Counted from the first letter of the stretch, positions 1 through 11,394 are shown. The stretch is 64,000 nt of DNA from Azolla caroliniana (GCA_043228905.1 JBHGNT010000007.1:22010001-22074000); one strand, 5' to 3'. Program-made: numbers and translations. The notes: generated by a model not told the origin, from the letters alone.

Positions 1-271
1 TGAAATTGTCCATGGACCCCTCTGTTGTTTAAGTTTCTTTTTCTTCTACTTTCTTTCTTTCTTTTTTTATTTCTTCTTCATCACTTTTCCTCTTTTCTTC
101 TTTCTTCTTTCTCCTTCTTCTCTTTTGATTGTTGTCCTGTATGTGTTTTGCTAACTCTGATTTCCACGTTCTCAATTATTTGTTTATGTGAATTCCTTTC
201 CCTCTTCTTTTCTCCTTCGGTCATTCGAATGTTATTTGGCCGGCTTTCCCTTGGTCACATCTTGGTTGACC
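1..271. other. Pyrimidine-rich non-coding flank
   Basis: The first part (about 28-130) is a T/C tract with TTTCTTC-type repeats; the rest is ordinary AT-rich DNA. The open frame across it encodes only Phe/Leu/Ser from low-complexity sequence, so I do not call it a gene. Confidence 0.6.
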
Positions 272-440
272 CTCGGTCGTCACTTTATGTGAATCAGGAG
301 GCAACTGGGGTTGAACCGTTAACCTATCGTACTACAAACGATTGCTCTACCACTGAGATATACACCCGGGCACAAAAGAAATATCACGTCCAAAACTCCA
401 TTGATTCATGTACAAGTCTTCTAGTGGAATGATTATCTCG
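272..440 (-). repeat. Isolated tRNA-like monomer (B type)
   Basis: On the minus strand this reads as one monomer of the large array found at 25.5-61.4 kb: a TTTCTTTTGTG lead, then GGGTGTA, a D-arm-like GTGGTAGAGC, an anticodon-like CGTTTGTAGTACG, a B-box-like GGTTCAACCCC, and the CTCCTGATTC tail. It is the only copy seen outside the array and lies in the opposite orientation. It is decayed, since the D-stem reads ATCTC. It is probably a dispersed escapee or remnant rather than a tRNA gene. Confidence 0.75.
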
Positions 441-1325
441 TTTCACACACCTCCATCGATTCTTATGTGTATTTGTATGCGGTAATGTATTTGAGAATCT
501 ATAGATTCGTGCTTGACAAACAACACAGAAGTATCGACTAGAAAGTAGACGCGATATCAACTTTAATGGACGCTCTATTAGTCATCTCTCTCTCTCTCTC
601 TCTCTGAGACTCGTTACAAAAGTTATCAAGATATCTTACAACGGTAGGTTATTGCTTATATACTAAGTGTCACGACACAACGACATCAAGTACATAGTTA
701 GTGAGGATTGAACCTGCAACCTCACATTTAGAGGACATCATGCTCAACCATTTTGACATGAGCATACATTTGTATATAATACATAGTCTAGCTTATAGTT
801 TTGGGAAATCGGTCTCTCCAGATAGAACCTGGTGATGAATAAAGAGGACCCGATAAGAATCAGAAGAGAGCCAGTAAGAACCGGAAGAGAAGACAGATTT
901 GTAAATATGCCTTGAATAAGCCCATTGAGGCTATAGTTGTAAATAGCCCTAAGTTCATATAACTATAAATATGACTTTGGGCAATCACTTTATGCGTGTG
1001 ATTGCATTGTTGTGATATTGTTGTAACTGTTGTACAGAGAGAGAGAGAGATATACATAGTGATAATCTGTTGTAGCCACCACTATGTGAAGAAACAGAGC
1101 TCAAGGTCGTTGCCTCTGAGTCTTTGATTGTATTTTCCTCTCTTTATTGTGATAGTTCGGAGTTTGTGGACTCCCGTGGTTTTTCCCTATTAGGGTTTTC
1201 CACGTAAACATCTTGTGTCATTTTTCTTGTGTACTCTCCACTTCCCATTTTTGTGTTTGGGTCTTAAGGAGTGATTTACTACTCGGTTGTGGCTGAGCGA
1301 TATTCTGCGCGTTTACTCATCAAAG

Positions 1326-1337
1326 TGGTATCAGAGC
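1326..1337 (+). promoter_or_regulatory. Primer-binding site (initiator tRNA-Met)
   Basis: TGGTATCAGAGC, three bases downstream of the LTR end. It is the canonical plant copia PBS for minus-strand DNA synthesis. The partner copy has TGGTATCAGAGA at 4,989-4,978 on the minus strand. Confidence 0.9.
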
Positions 1338-1351
1338 AAACAACACAGAAA

Positions 1352-3675
1352 ATGGAAGAATCTTACGGCGGCATGTTCAAGCTCATCGGCTCCAACTACT
1401 CAGTGTGGAAGTCGAAGATGAGGGACATGCTGGTGGTTAAAGATCTTTGGTTGCCGGTTCAGTTCGGGGACAAGAGATCGAATAAGATCGACGCCACAGT
1501 GTGGGAGGTGATGCACATGAAGACGACAACATACATCCAGTGCTTCTTCAACATGAGCATGTACAACAACTTCAATGAAGAGAGCAAGGCTCGTGAGCTC
1601 TGGGAGAAGATCAACATTATGTTTCTGAACAAAAAATGACGTTAATTGGGTTTCGGTATTCCGGAAGCTAGTGAGGCTCCGGTACCAGGACGGCTCCAGC
1701 ATGGCGGAGCACATGAATGCCTTCCAGGGGCTGATACACCAAGCAACCTGGTTGGAAGTACCTTTCACCGATGAGGTACTTGCTCTACTCCTGCCCGGTT
1801 CCCTCCCGGATAACTGGGAGACGTTAGTTGTCATGTTGGGCAACGCCGGGCTGGAAGGAAAACAATTGTCCCTAGCAAGGGTAAAATTAAGCTTCCTAGA
1901 TGAAGAAGCTCGTTGGAAGGACCGGGAGTCCGGAACTAATCTGAAGGCCCTAGTCACGGAAGATGACCACAACCGGGGAAGACGCCGGGATCGGAGTCCC
2001 CAGAACCGGGAAAAGTCGGGGACACAGTCAAAATCAAGGGGGAGGCCCACTTGCTTCTATTGCGGCATTTTCGAAGAACTGTCGGCATTTTCGGAAAGAC
2101 AAGGGAACCGACAGTACCAATTCGAAGAAGTCACCGGACTGAAACGGTTTGGATCGGCGAGGCCTGGACCGAAAGGGAACGACGGAGATCACGGCAAGTG
2201 AAGAAGAACTAATGCTCATCACCGAGGAGAGTGAGTTGAACCTTGCTGTCGACGAGGCAACGTGGGTTGTCGATTCCAGAGCGTCGTTCCACCTTACCCT
2301 GGACAGGAAATGCTTCTTACCCTACACAGTCGGTGAGCACGATTGTGTCCAGATGGGGAATGAAGGGACATGCCGAATTATCGGCATAGGAGATGTGATG
2401 TTGACGACATCAACCGGATGCAAGTTGTTATTGAAGGATGTCCAACACGTTCCGGAGGTTCAACTAAACCTGATATCAGCCGGTCGGCTAGATGATGAAG
2501 GCTACACAGGTAGCATCCAGAATGGTGTCATGAAGTTCTGCAGAGGGAGCTTAATAGTGGTTCGACCCCGGAAGGTCGATACATTGTACTTGATGAATGC
2601 CTGGATATGCCGAGAAGAAGTGAACGTAGCATCTGACACTGGCGGTGAGTTGTGGCACAAAAGACTGTGTCACATGAGTGAGAAGGGGATGAAGAGGCTT
2701 GCCGAAGACAACCTCATTCCAGTGAAGGATGTGCAACATGAGAAGCGCACTGATTGCCTGGCTGGCAAGCAAAACCGCACCTCCTTCCGGTCAAGACCAC
2801 CGATGAGACGGAATGCACCACTAGAGCTGGTGCATACCGATGTGTGTCAAGTCGACACGAAGTCACATGCTGGATCGCAGTACTTCGTGACGTTCATAGA
2901 CGGCCACATCCGGAAGTTGTGGGTCTCACCGTTGAAGACAAAGGACCAAGTGTTATCCGTCTTCAAGGAGCTCCACGCGAGAGTGGAAAGAGAAACCGGC
3001 CGGAAGCTGAAAGCGGTTTGAGCAGATAACGGAGGAGAATATCGGGGGCAATTCGAGGAGTACTACCGATCGAAGGGAATCCGGCTCGAATTCACCGTGC
3101 CGAAGACGTCGAAACTAAACGGGTTGGCCGAAAGGATGAACCGGACCATAATTGAGAGAGTTTGGAGCATGCTCGCACATGCCAAGTTACTCAAGACGTT
3201 TTGGGCTGAGGCACTGATGACGGCGACCTATGTGATAAACATATCACCCTCAGTACCCTTGGACGGAGACTCACCGCAAAAAGTATGGACCGGTAAGGAT
3301 GTGTCTTACCAGCATCTAAAGGTGTTCGGGTGTCTCGCATACGTGCATGTGGCGAAGGACAAGAGAGCAAAGCTAGATCCAAAGTCCCGACCATGCATAT
3401 TCCTTGGATACGGCGATGATGAGTTTGGTTACCGGGTGTGGGATCTGGTTGACAGAAAGGTGTTCCAAAGTCGGGACATAGTCTTCATGGAAGATAGGAG
3501 CATTGCTGATTGGGAGTCGGAGAAGAAGGTAACGAACCCCAGATCACCCTTTGAAAACCGTCTTGAGGACAAAGGGATATACTCGGTTGAAAACCGGATG
3601 TTAACCGGTAACCGGATGACACTCGACGAACCGGCTGGATACGGACAGGAAACCGAACCGACCGAAGAAGAAGAA
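1352..3675 (+). pseudogene. copia gag-protease-integrase, degenerate (copy 1)
   Basis: Gag starts at ATG 1,352 (MEESYGGMFKL), with the Gag_2-like block up to about 2,030. Breaks seen directly: a frameshift in an A-run near 1,630, loss of part of the zinc knuckle just after CFYCG (about 2,063), and a TGA at 3,019-3,021 in integrase immediately before ADNGGEY. The protease motif reads DSRAS instead of the usual DSGAS (about 2,272). The GAG pre-integrase block (ELWHKRLCHM) is at about 2,645. Of the integrase triad, HTDVC, ADNGGEY and GLAERMNRT are all recognisable. RT and RNase H are absent because the copy is truncated at 3,675. It is non-functional. Confidence 0.9.
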
Positions 3676-4963
3676 GTACGTTCACTTCTTCCTGGCATAT
3701 CCGAGCATTCATCAAGTACAATGTGTTGATCTTCTGGGCTCGAGCCACTATCAAGCTTCCCTTGTTGAACTTCATTACTCCGTTCCGGATGCTACCTGTC
3801 TAGCCTTCATCATCTAGCCAACTGGCTGATATCAAGTTCCGACGAACCTCCGAAATGTGTCGGACATCCTTCAGTAGAAACTTGCATCCGGTTGATGTCG
3901 TCAACAACACGTCTCCTATGCCGATAATTCGGCATGTACCTTCATTTCCCATTCGGACACGACCATGATTGTTGGCTGTGTAGGATGAGAAGCATCTCCC
4001 GTCCGGTGTCAGGTGGAATGACGCTTCGGAATCGACAACCCATGTTGTATCATCACCGACAAGGTTTAACTCATTCTCTTCGGTAATGAGCATCAGTTCT
4101 TCTTCACTTGTCGCAATCGCCGATGTTCCCTTCCGATCCGGGCCTCTCCTGTTCGAACCGTTTCGGTCCGAACTCTTCTTCGAATCGGTAGTGTCGGGTT
4201 CTTTCTCTTTCTGGAAATGCCGACAATTCTTCTGGAAGTGCCCTGGCTTCCCAGAGTAGAAGCAAGTAGGCCTCCCCCTTGACTTCGACCTCGTCCCCGA
4301 CTTGTCTCGGTTTTGGGGACTCCGATACTGGCCTCTTCCCCAGTTGTGGTCATCTTCCGTGACCAAGGCCTTCAGATCGGTTCCGGACTCTCGGTCCTTC
4401 CGGCGAGCTTCTTCATCTAGCAAGCTTAATTTTACCCTCACTAGGGACAACTGTTTTCCTTCCGGCCCGGCGTTGCCGAACGTGACAACTAACGTCTCCC
4501 AGTTATCTGGGAGGGAACCGAGCAGGAGCAATGCGAGTACCTCATCGGAGAGAGGTACTTCCAACAAGGTTGCTTGATGTATCAGCACCTGGAAGGCATT
4601 CATGTGCTCTGTCATACTGGAGCCGTCCTGGTATCGGAGCCTCACTAGCTTCCGGAGTACCAAAACCCGATTGACAGCATTCTTATTCTGGAACATGATG
4701 TTGATCTTCTCCTTGAGTTCATGAGCCTTGCTCTCTTCATTGAAGTTGTTGTATAGGCTCATGTCGATGAAACACCGGATGTATGTCTCCGTCTTCATGT
4801 GCATCACCTCCCACACTGTGGTGTCGATCTTATCCGGTCTCTTGTCCCCGAATTGAACTGACAACCAAAGATCTTTAACCACCAGCATGTCCCTCATCTT
4901 CGACTTCCACACTGAGTAGTTGGAGTTGGTGAGCTTGAACATGCCGCCGAATGACTCTTCTAT
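3676..4963 (-). pseudogene. copia gag-protease, degenerate (copy 2)
   Basis: The frame is open from the gag start region to 3,800. The position of copy 1's ATG reads ATA here (4,961-4,963), so the start codon is lost. The zinc knuckle reads CFYSGKPGHFQKNC, with Ser replacing the second Cys. The protease motif is DSEAS. The region beyond 3,800 (MKFNKGSLIVARAQK...) is in another frame and ends at the junction at 3,676. It is a dead copy. Confidence 0.88.
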
Positions 4964-5537
4964 TTCCTGTCTTATTTTCTCTGATACCAATTTGTGAAGA
5001 ATAGCGCGGAATATCGCTCGGCCACAACCGAGTCTTGAATCACAGAAATGGGAATGAACGAGAGAGTACACAGAAAATGACACAGGATGTTTACGTGGAA
5101 AACCCTAATAGGGAAAATCTATGGGAGCTCATGGACTCCAACTATCACTATATGAGAGGAAACACAAAGTGGAGGCATAGAGGCAACGACCTTGTGCTTG
5201 CGATCTTCACCAGACGGCGGTTACAACGGAGAGTGCTCGTAGCTACTCTCTCTCTCTCTCTCTCTCTCTCTTTGTACAGTAGTTATGGACATACAACAAT
5301 ATGACAATCACAACAACAACACACACTAAAGTGATTGCCCTAAGTCATATTTATACTTATATGAACTTAGGGCTATTTACAAATATAGCCTCAATAGGCT
5401 TGCTCAAAACATATTTACAGATATGTCTCTCTTCCGGTTCCCACCGGGCCTCCTCCGGTTTCCAGATCTTTTCCGGTTCTCACCGGGTCCTCTTCATTCA
5501 TCACCGGGTCCCATCTGGAGGGACCGGTTTCCCAACA
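3676..5537 (-). mobile_element. Ty1/copia copy 2, right arm of head-to-head composite
   Basis: Same family as copy 1 in the opposite orientation. The LTR runs on the minus strand from 5,537 (TGTTGGGAAACC) to 4,993 (TTCTTCACA), followed by the PBS and gag-protease. The sequence breaks off at 3,676 inside the region after protease. The junction with copy 1 carries the foldback microhomology GAAGAAGT ACGTTC ACTTCTTC (about 3,668-3,689). The two arms are clearly homologous but visibly diverged. Confidence 0.85.
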
Positions 5538-5630
5538 CTAGCCTCGTCACATCTAACTCCAAGTTCATCCGTCGCTCGTAGCCCCATCATCTGTGCTCCG
5601 TCCTAGTCTGCGCTTGGTGTGTTTGTAACA

Positions 5631-6564
5631 GTTTGAATCCCTTCCAATTGGGAGCACCACCCATCTTCGTCATCGCCTTTGCTTCTAGAGTTACCGTCAT
5701 CATTTTCAGCACCTCTTTGCCCAACCTTTATAGTCATCAAGACTACTTTGCATGGTCTTTCATCGTCATCATTATTCCACCCTCTTCATTGTTATTGTTA
5801 TCATCTATAGGCATCATTTTGCATCACTATTTTGGTGAGGATTGGTGGGGGTCACAACCGCTCACTTTCCTGGTGTGGATTGGATCATCGCTCAGTTGCA
5901 CTCCATTTTCATTTTAGTTGAAGTCTCGCTCCACTTTCCTTTGGCGAGGATTGATTTTGATCGCTCATCTTCTCGTTCCGGTGGGGGTCACAACCACTCA
6001 ATTTCCTGGTGGGGATCGCGTTAGTTTCTCACTAGCGCTACCGTTTGTGTCGTGTTTTGGGTCAACCTAGACTATTTACACTCTCATAATAGAAGAAGTC
6101 AAGTTGACCACTTCACTTGCACTCCTTCGCCTGTTCGAGTTCCCCATGAGGGCCGCATGGTTGTTCACGCACATTTGTGTTCGAGTTCCTGGTGATGAGG
6201 GTTGTATGGTCGCGCACGTTCGTTCGTGTTCGAGTTCCCAGTGATGAGGGTTGTATGGTCGCGCACGTTCGTTCGTGTTCGAGTTCCCGGTGAGGGCCGC
6301 ATGGTCGCTCATTCCCGTTCGTGTTCCCCATGAGGACCACACATGGTCGCTCACATAGGGGTTCTAATCTCCGGTGAGGACTGTACATGGTCGCTCACAC
6401 CAGTTCATGTTCAGTTCTTGGTGAGAGCTGCATGGTCGCTCATGTCTGTTCGTGTTCCAGTCTCCAGTGAGGACAACATATGGTTCCTCACGCCCGTCGG
6501 TGCTCCAATTCTCGTCCACCCCTACACCAAGCTTTCGAAAAGACGTCCGTAAAGGAGTGGATAA
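5631..6564 (+). repeat. Internal domain of the non-autonomous element, with minisatellite
   Basis: About 930 bp between the two LTRs. From roughly 6,120 to 6,500 it consists of imperfect tandem repeats built on GTTCGAGTTCC, GGTGAGG and GCATGGTCGCTCA; two copies near 6,185-6,290 are almost identical. No protein family is recognisable in any frame. The open frames across the minisatellite are by-products of the repeat. A purine stretch (AAAGGAGTGG, 6,551-6,560) just before LTR2 could serve as the polypurine tract. Confidence 0.6.
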
Positions 6565-7126
6565 TGTGACGACGCAGTGACATCAAGTACATAGTTAGTG
6601 AGCTCAACCATTTTGACATGAGCATACATTTGTATATAATAGGGTAGTATTCTATAGTCTAGCGTATAGTACATTTCATAATCAGAATATTCTAGTCATT
6701 AGTATATTCTAGAGATATTGTATGGTATATTCTAGATGAGTATATCCTGGAGATATTTCTCAAGTATATTCTAGATATATTCAATCTCGGAACTTGTATA
6801 AATACTTGTAACCTCCGTGGTCTCTTTCAAGGGATTCAACAGTAGTCATTGACACATCAATCTAGTATTCTTGTTTTGCCTCATCTTTGTCTCCTTGATA
6901 TTTATTTCTGTCTTCATTCCCTCATGTCGCACACAACATCTAGAGTTCCTAGCCTCGTCACATCTAACTCCAAGTTCATCCGTCGCTCGTAGCCCCGTCA
7001 TCTGTGCTCCATCCTAGTCCGCGCTTGGTGTGTCTGTGACACTAAGCCCTAACTATATGGACGAGTTCACACTAGGATACAAGGTGGAAGGAGTCGACCT
7101 TTTATGCCAACAAACTCCCCCGTAAA

Positions 7127-8452
7127 AGGACTACTCTTTCCTACATGTACATGTATTTGGGGTTATCTTCCCCATAAACCTAGATTACAAAATTAATCTA
7201 AATTTATATTACAAGTCGATCGGCATATGGCCGAATCGGTAGAGGTCTAGAATGTGTCGTCATGGTTGATCCGATTAGCTCTCACCTTCTGCTCTTCGTT
7301 CAGCTTTTCTCCTGCTTGGTCACTTGTCGTAGTCCCATCTCTGTCCTTAGTGCTCCGAAATGTTGATCTGGGAGTGGTTTTGTCAAGCAATCGGCGATGT
7401 TCACCTTGGTGTCAATCTTCCGAACTTCGAGCTTCTTCTTTGTTATGAGCTCCCGAATGTGATGATACAACACCTCAATGTGCTTTGTCTTTGCATGATA
7501 GACAAGATTGTTGATGAGGTGTATTGCACTCTGTGAGTTGCAATAGATCGTTGATAATGGTCATTCGATTCGGCTTGTAGTTGAGAAGTCGGCAGACAAT
7601 TGGTGCAACCAGATCGCTTCGTTCGCTTCCTCTGATGTTGCTATGTACTCGGCCTCTGTGGTTGACAGAATCGTGCACTCTTGAAGTTTCCTTTGATCTA
7701 GTAATGGGCCCGGTTTCGGCTTAAACCGAACCGAACCGTTAAACCATGGTTTAACGGTTTATAAGTTCCAAAATAATTAAATGGTTTGGTTTGGTTTGAA
7801 TTAATAATAAACGGTTCGGTTTCAGTTCGGTTTGGTTTTGAAACTAGGGTTTATAGGTTTATAGGTTTGGTTTATAGGTTTATAGGTTTTTGGGCTATCT
7901 TTTTTTATTCATTAAATGTTTATGTAATTTAATGGTTTAATTAATGTTTTTCATTGGTTTAATTCACTTAACTTAATTGTTTATTTAATCTAATGGCTCA
8001 ATTAATCTTATTTATTTATTTATTTATTTTAATATAAATGCTTATTTAGTTTTGTGTATTTTTATTTAATTAATTTTTTAATTAGCTTGGCATAAACGTG
8101 GTTAGGTTTAAACTTTTTATTAAATGGTTCGGTTTGGTTTTAACTTTTCCCTAAATGGTTTAGTTTACCTTTTTTTTTAAATGGTTTGGTTTAAATGTTC
8201 TAATGTTCATAAAGGTTTGGTTTGGTTTTTGTTTTATATAAACAGTTTGGTTTGGTTTCAAGGCACCGAAACCGAACTGGGCCCATTGCCAGTCAGATTA
8301 GCGGTATCCAAGTTGCCTGATGTAGGAGTCAAACTTCTGGTACCACATCCTCGGTGCTTGTTTCATGCCATATAGACTTTTCTTTAACCGACATACGAGG
8401 TGACTGTCCTCCCCCGTCGCCATGAAGCCTCTCGGTAGAGACATATAGATGG
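7127..8452 (-). pseudogene. copia RT/RNase H fragments of the oldest element
   Basis: At 8,452-8,300 the minus strand encodes IYMSLPRGFM, then a Cys-Arg lead and LKKSLYGMKQAPRMW, a typical copia RT segment. After the MITE insertion, 7,690-7,250 encodes STTEAEYIATSEEANEAIW (RNase H) followed by NNLVYHAKTKHIEVLYHH and NIADCLTKPL. The stretch between RT and RNase H that includes the YVDD box is missing. Frames are broken, so this is a remnant only. Confidence 0.85.
7701..8290. mobile_element. MITE-like element, GGTTTGG-rich, with inverted ends
   Basis: The left end GTAATGGGCCCGGTTTCGGC and right end CCGAACTGGGCCCATTGCC are imperfect inverted repeats sharing AATGGGCCC. Between them lies low-complexity GGTTTGGTTT sequence with a perfect palindrome, GTTAAACCATGGTTTAAC, at about 7,738-7,755. 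This looks like the hAT-type, A/T plus GGTTCGG-rich non-autonomous elements of plants. I could not find a convincing 8-bp target duplication. It sits exactly where the copia pol is discontinuous, so it may mark a deletion site. Confidence 0.6.
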
Positions 8453-9480
8453 GTAAAAGCATGCGAGTGGAAACACTATTATAGCTAATTAGCTACTAAA
8501 ATGGCCACAGCTAATTAGCTATTTGTTTAGCTAGTTTTTTGTGGGAAAATCATAAGGATGGTTTATGAAATTTTATGTTTATTAGTTAAATACATGTCAT
8601 TTAATTTATGAGAATACTCAAATATTTGAACTTTGGTTTTCTAACGTAGTGGAACTTGGGGAATAGTGCCATCATCTAAGGTCGACTTAAATGTCATCAA
8701 ATTCCTGATAATCCTGAGTTCGAGTTCGAACTCCAAACAGATGGAGTACTCTAAGCATGAACGCAGATGAAGCTCCCGCAGCAACACAAAAACTCTGAGA
8801 TCGACATTGCACCTTTACAGCTACAACACACGACCAAGTTGATCCTCGTCCAGGTATGTATCATTTACATATTAAAAAAACTTTTTTTTTCCTTTATGAT
8901 AACGGCTATAACTTTGGTGCATGTTCATCTTTGCCAAAAATTGAATAGGGCGAAGTCATTGGAGTCCCAAACAAGGATGTCTCGAAGATCGGGGTGTAGC
9001 AGCATGTCTGTTTCTGATTGAGAGAATTTCATATTACAGTTTATTTTTGCCTTTAATGATTATTAGGGTTTGTGTTTCCCTTAAGTGGTTTAGGGTTTCT
9101 GATTACAAATTTCAGATTGCAAGTTTCTGGTTACAAATTTCTGATTACTGTCGCAATGTGTTGTAATTTAGCAGCAATTCTCATGACAAATTCTGATTAG
9201 GGTTTCTGATTTTTTAAGTGGTTGATTTCTGATACATGTTGAAAAGGACAGATTACAAATTTCAGATTACAGTCTCAAAGTCTCGGGGGCTTCACTGTCA
9301 AAACTTGTATGATAGCACGTGAGTTCATCAAAAGGGGTTTAAATTAATCAGTGAGATACAGAATATATATATAAGGGTATTAATAAGGATATGAAAATAT
9401 ATTTACATAAGGGTATCAATTATGCTCGAAAAAAAATTTACATAAGCCCGTGAAATATTAGATATTTCAATGAGATAGTA
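8453..9480. other. AT-rich spacer, no recognisable gene
   Basis: I see no coding region. The palindromic motif AGCTAATTAGCT occurs twice (about 8,487 and 8,512) in a MITE-like context. From about 9,060 to 9,280 there are short degenerate repeats of TTTCTGATTACAAATTTC. One 84-codon frame at 8,767-9,021 has no recognisable domain. Confidence 0.5.
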
Positions 9481-9556
9481 AAGAATGTATTATGCAAACA
9501 ATACTCAAATTTGGAGTAGCAATTATACATACATACATACATACGCATGCATGCAT

Positions 9557-9743
9557 CCATATATACCTACATTCAAACATTACATCCATGAATATGTATA
9601 TACATACATTACACCCATTTATACATGCATACTAACTAAACATAAATATATGTATATATATATATAACCATATGTAAATATGTACATACACTTACATTCA
9701 TCCATTACATACTACATACATATTAGAATCGGCCATATATATT
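9557..9743. repeat. Duplicated CATA-rich segment, copy 1
   Basis: This 190-bp segment (CTACATTCAAACATTACATC ... CATACATATTAGAATC) recurs at 10,935-11,121 with a few differences. The copies share non-microsatellite words such as TTAGAATC and CCATGAATATG, so it is a true duplication rather than simple-repeat coincidence. Confidence 0.75.
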
Positions 9744-10065
9744 GACATACATATATACATAATACGTACATAAAAATTACATATTATATATGTATGTATG
9801 TATGTATACACATTCTTACAATTTACAAACATATTTTATATATTACATATTACACACAATTATATACAAATACAAATATACAAACCAAACAAAAATAAAT
9901 AAATTACATATTATATATATACACATATACACACATTCCATACATACAATCATAGAACGTAATATTCGTGTTCGTGCAAGCATTCAAACGTTTGGACACG
10001 AACACGTTTGAAATGGGAAAAATATGTTCTCCTTTTTTTTCGTTGTTTTCATTGATTATCAATAC

Positions 10066-10445
10066 TATTTAGCTCATCCTAGTGGTAAGGAGTCATGATA
10101 TTGTTGTCTATGTCTTGGGTTTGATTCCCAACTTTCCCATCTCTTTCACTCTCTCTCATTAGTACCATGTCATAGCAAAATTTTATGTTAGTGTTATAAT
10201 AGTCTTTTTCTTTTTCTTTTTTTATTATTAGGACTAAACACAACCTAGTGGTAAGTTGTGTTACTATTACTTGTGTCTTGGGTTCAATTCCAAACTTTCT
10301 CATATCCTCTTGTTAGTGTCATGGCAAAATTTTATGTTAGTGTCATGTTCCTTTTTCTTTCTTTCTTTCTTTCTTTCTTTGTTATTAGAAATTAGGTCAC
10401 CCTAGTGGTAAGTTGTTATGCTACTACTGCCTATGTCATGTTTTC
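10066..10445 (+). repeat. SINE-like tRNA-derived repeat, 2.5 tandem copies
   Basis: Copy 1 (about 10,066-10,218) has an A-box-like stretch (CTAGTGGTAAGG) and B box GGTTTGATTCC (10,118-10,128), then a tail with AAAATTTTATGTTAGTG. Copy 2 (10,219-10,380) has CTAGTGGTAAG and GGTTCAATTCC (10,281-10,291) and the same tail, ending in (TTTC)n. Copy 3 (from about 10,386) is cut before its B box. This is a pol III-type tRNA-derived unit in tandem; the tRNA of origin is not clear. Confidence 0.6.
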
Positions 10446-10934
10446 TTCATATTCTCGAATATACGTTTTATGAGTTTTTGAACGTTTGATTATAACTTAT
10501 AATGACATATTTTGATTCAATCTCTATAGTTCATACTCATTTTTTTGTAAAGTTCTAAAGTGAGGATGATAGAGATGTCTTGATTCGCAACCCAAAAGTA
10601 TGCATGTGATACAATGCAAATATTGCAACCATACTTATGTTGGTGGTTCACAATGGATTAGAGTCCACTTATTGGGATTGAGAGTGAATCAATATATAAT
10701 ATAGACCCTAGTCAATCCAATCCAACTTGTTAATCCAATCAACTTTGAGATGATTTACCATACACGTTTGATTGAATCATTCTCAAATGCGAATGCACAT
10801 ATGATACATATGGTTCATTTATGTATGATACAATATGTACATACACACACACAAACATAACACACATCACATATGCATACCACATACATGCATATATATA
10901 CCTACATTCATATATCACAACACATCACACATGC

Positions 10935-11121
10935 CTATATACCTACATTCAAACATTACATCCATGAATATGTATATACATACATTACACCCATTTATAC
11001 ATGCATATTGACTAAACATAAATACATGTACAAATATATATTACCATATGTAAATATGTACATACACATACATACATGCATTACATACTGCATACATATT
11101 AGAATCAACCATATATATTGA
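10935..11121. repeat. Duplicated CATA-rich segment, copy 2
   Basis: Second copy of the segment at 9,557-9,743. The left flank differs, and the right flank runs into a GAAA repeat at about 11,120-11,137. Confidence 0.75.
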
Positions 11122-11394
11122 AAGAAAGAAAGAAAGATATATTAACGTCTTCTAAGACCAAAATTGGCCCATGAGACAATTGGTTTACAACAAAAATAAT
11201 GGGGTATTTACCCATTCATCGAAAGTAAAAACATATATATGTATTATGTATGTATTAACATACATATATACATAATACATGCAATAAAATTACATATTAC
11301 ATATATACATACACAAATGCATATATACATACAAAACACAAAAAATTAAATTACATATTATATATGTACACATACACATACATATTAATACCTA

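Larger units (their letters stand above)
799..3675 (+). mobile_element. Ty1/copia copy 1, left arm of head-to-head composite
   Basis: The LTR occupies 799-1,322 (first bases TTTTGGGAAAT where the sister copy has TGTTGGGAAAC). A primer-binding site TGGTATCAGAGC follows at 1,326-1,337, complementary to the 3' end of initiator tRNA-Met, the usual plant copia primer. Gag, protease and integrase follow. The element stops abruptly after integrase, before RT, where the inverted partner begins at 3,676. No 3' LTR exists for this copy. Confidence 0.85.
668..7041 (+). mobile_element. Non-autonomous LTR element (LARD/TRIM-like)
   Basis: LTR2 is 6,565-7,041, from TGTGACGACGC to TCTGTGACA. LTR1 begins at 668 (TGTCACGACAC), breaks at about 798 and resumes at 5,538-5,630 (ending TTTGTAACA). 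The 5-bp flanks match exactly: CTAAG at 663-667 and CTAAG at 7,042-7,046. A + strand TATAAATAC box lies in LTR2 near 6,797. The internal part (5,631-6,564) carries no recognisable gag or pol, so mobility would have to be supplied in trans. LTR1 has lost its central part (LTR2 equivalent about 6,671-6,947) where the copia composite now sits. Confidence 0.8.
514..8452 (-). mobile_element. Ty1/copia relic, oldest layer of the nest
   Basis: A minus-strand copia fragment. Its 3' LTR starts TGTTGGCATAAAAGG at 7,112, immediately after a polypurine tract (about 7,113-7,123). The LTR continues to 7,042, is interrupted by the element at 668-7,041, and resumes at 667 down to about 514, where it ends in TTTGTCA; total about 225 bp. 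A TATATAAGC box and a GA repeat lie in the left part. The body contains an RNase H segment (about 7,250-7,690) and an RT segment (about 8,300-8,452), with everything 5' of RT missing. It has been mutilated by deletion and by a MITE, so it is non-functional. Confidence 0.75.

Noticed and set aside
25-432. 135-codon ORF at the left edge
   Set aside because: The first half is translated T/C tract and the second half is antisense of a tRNA-like monomer.
788-5542. Target duplication CTAGC around the inverted copia pair
   Set aside because: Alignment with LTR2 shows the left CTAGC continues into LTR sequence, and about 280 bp of LTR1 are missing; the match is coincidental.
7690-8300. 8-bp target duplication for the GGTTTGG-rich MITE
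   Set aside because: Flanking 8-mers do not match, and the host copia sequence is deleted at this point, so the call as hAT-type rests only on the inverted ends.
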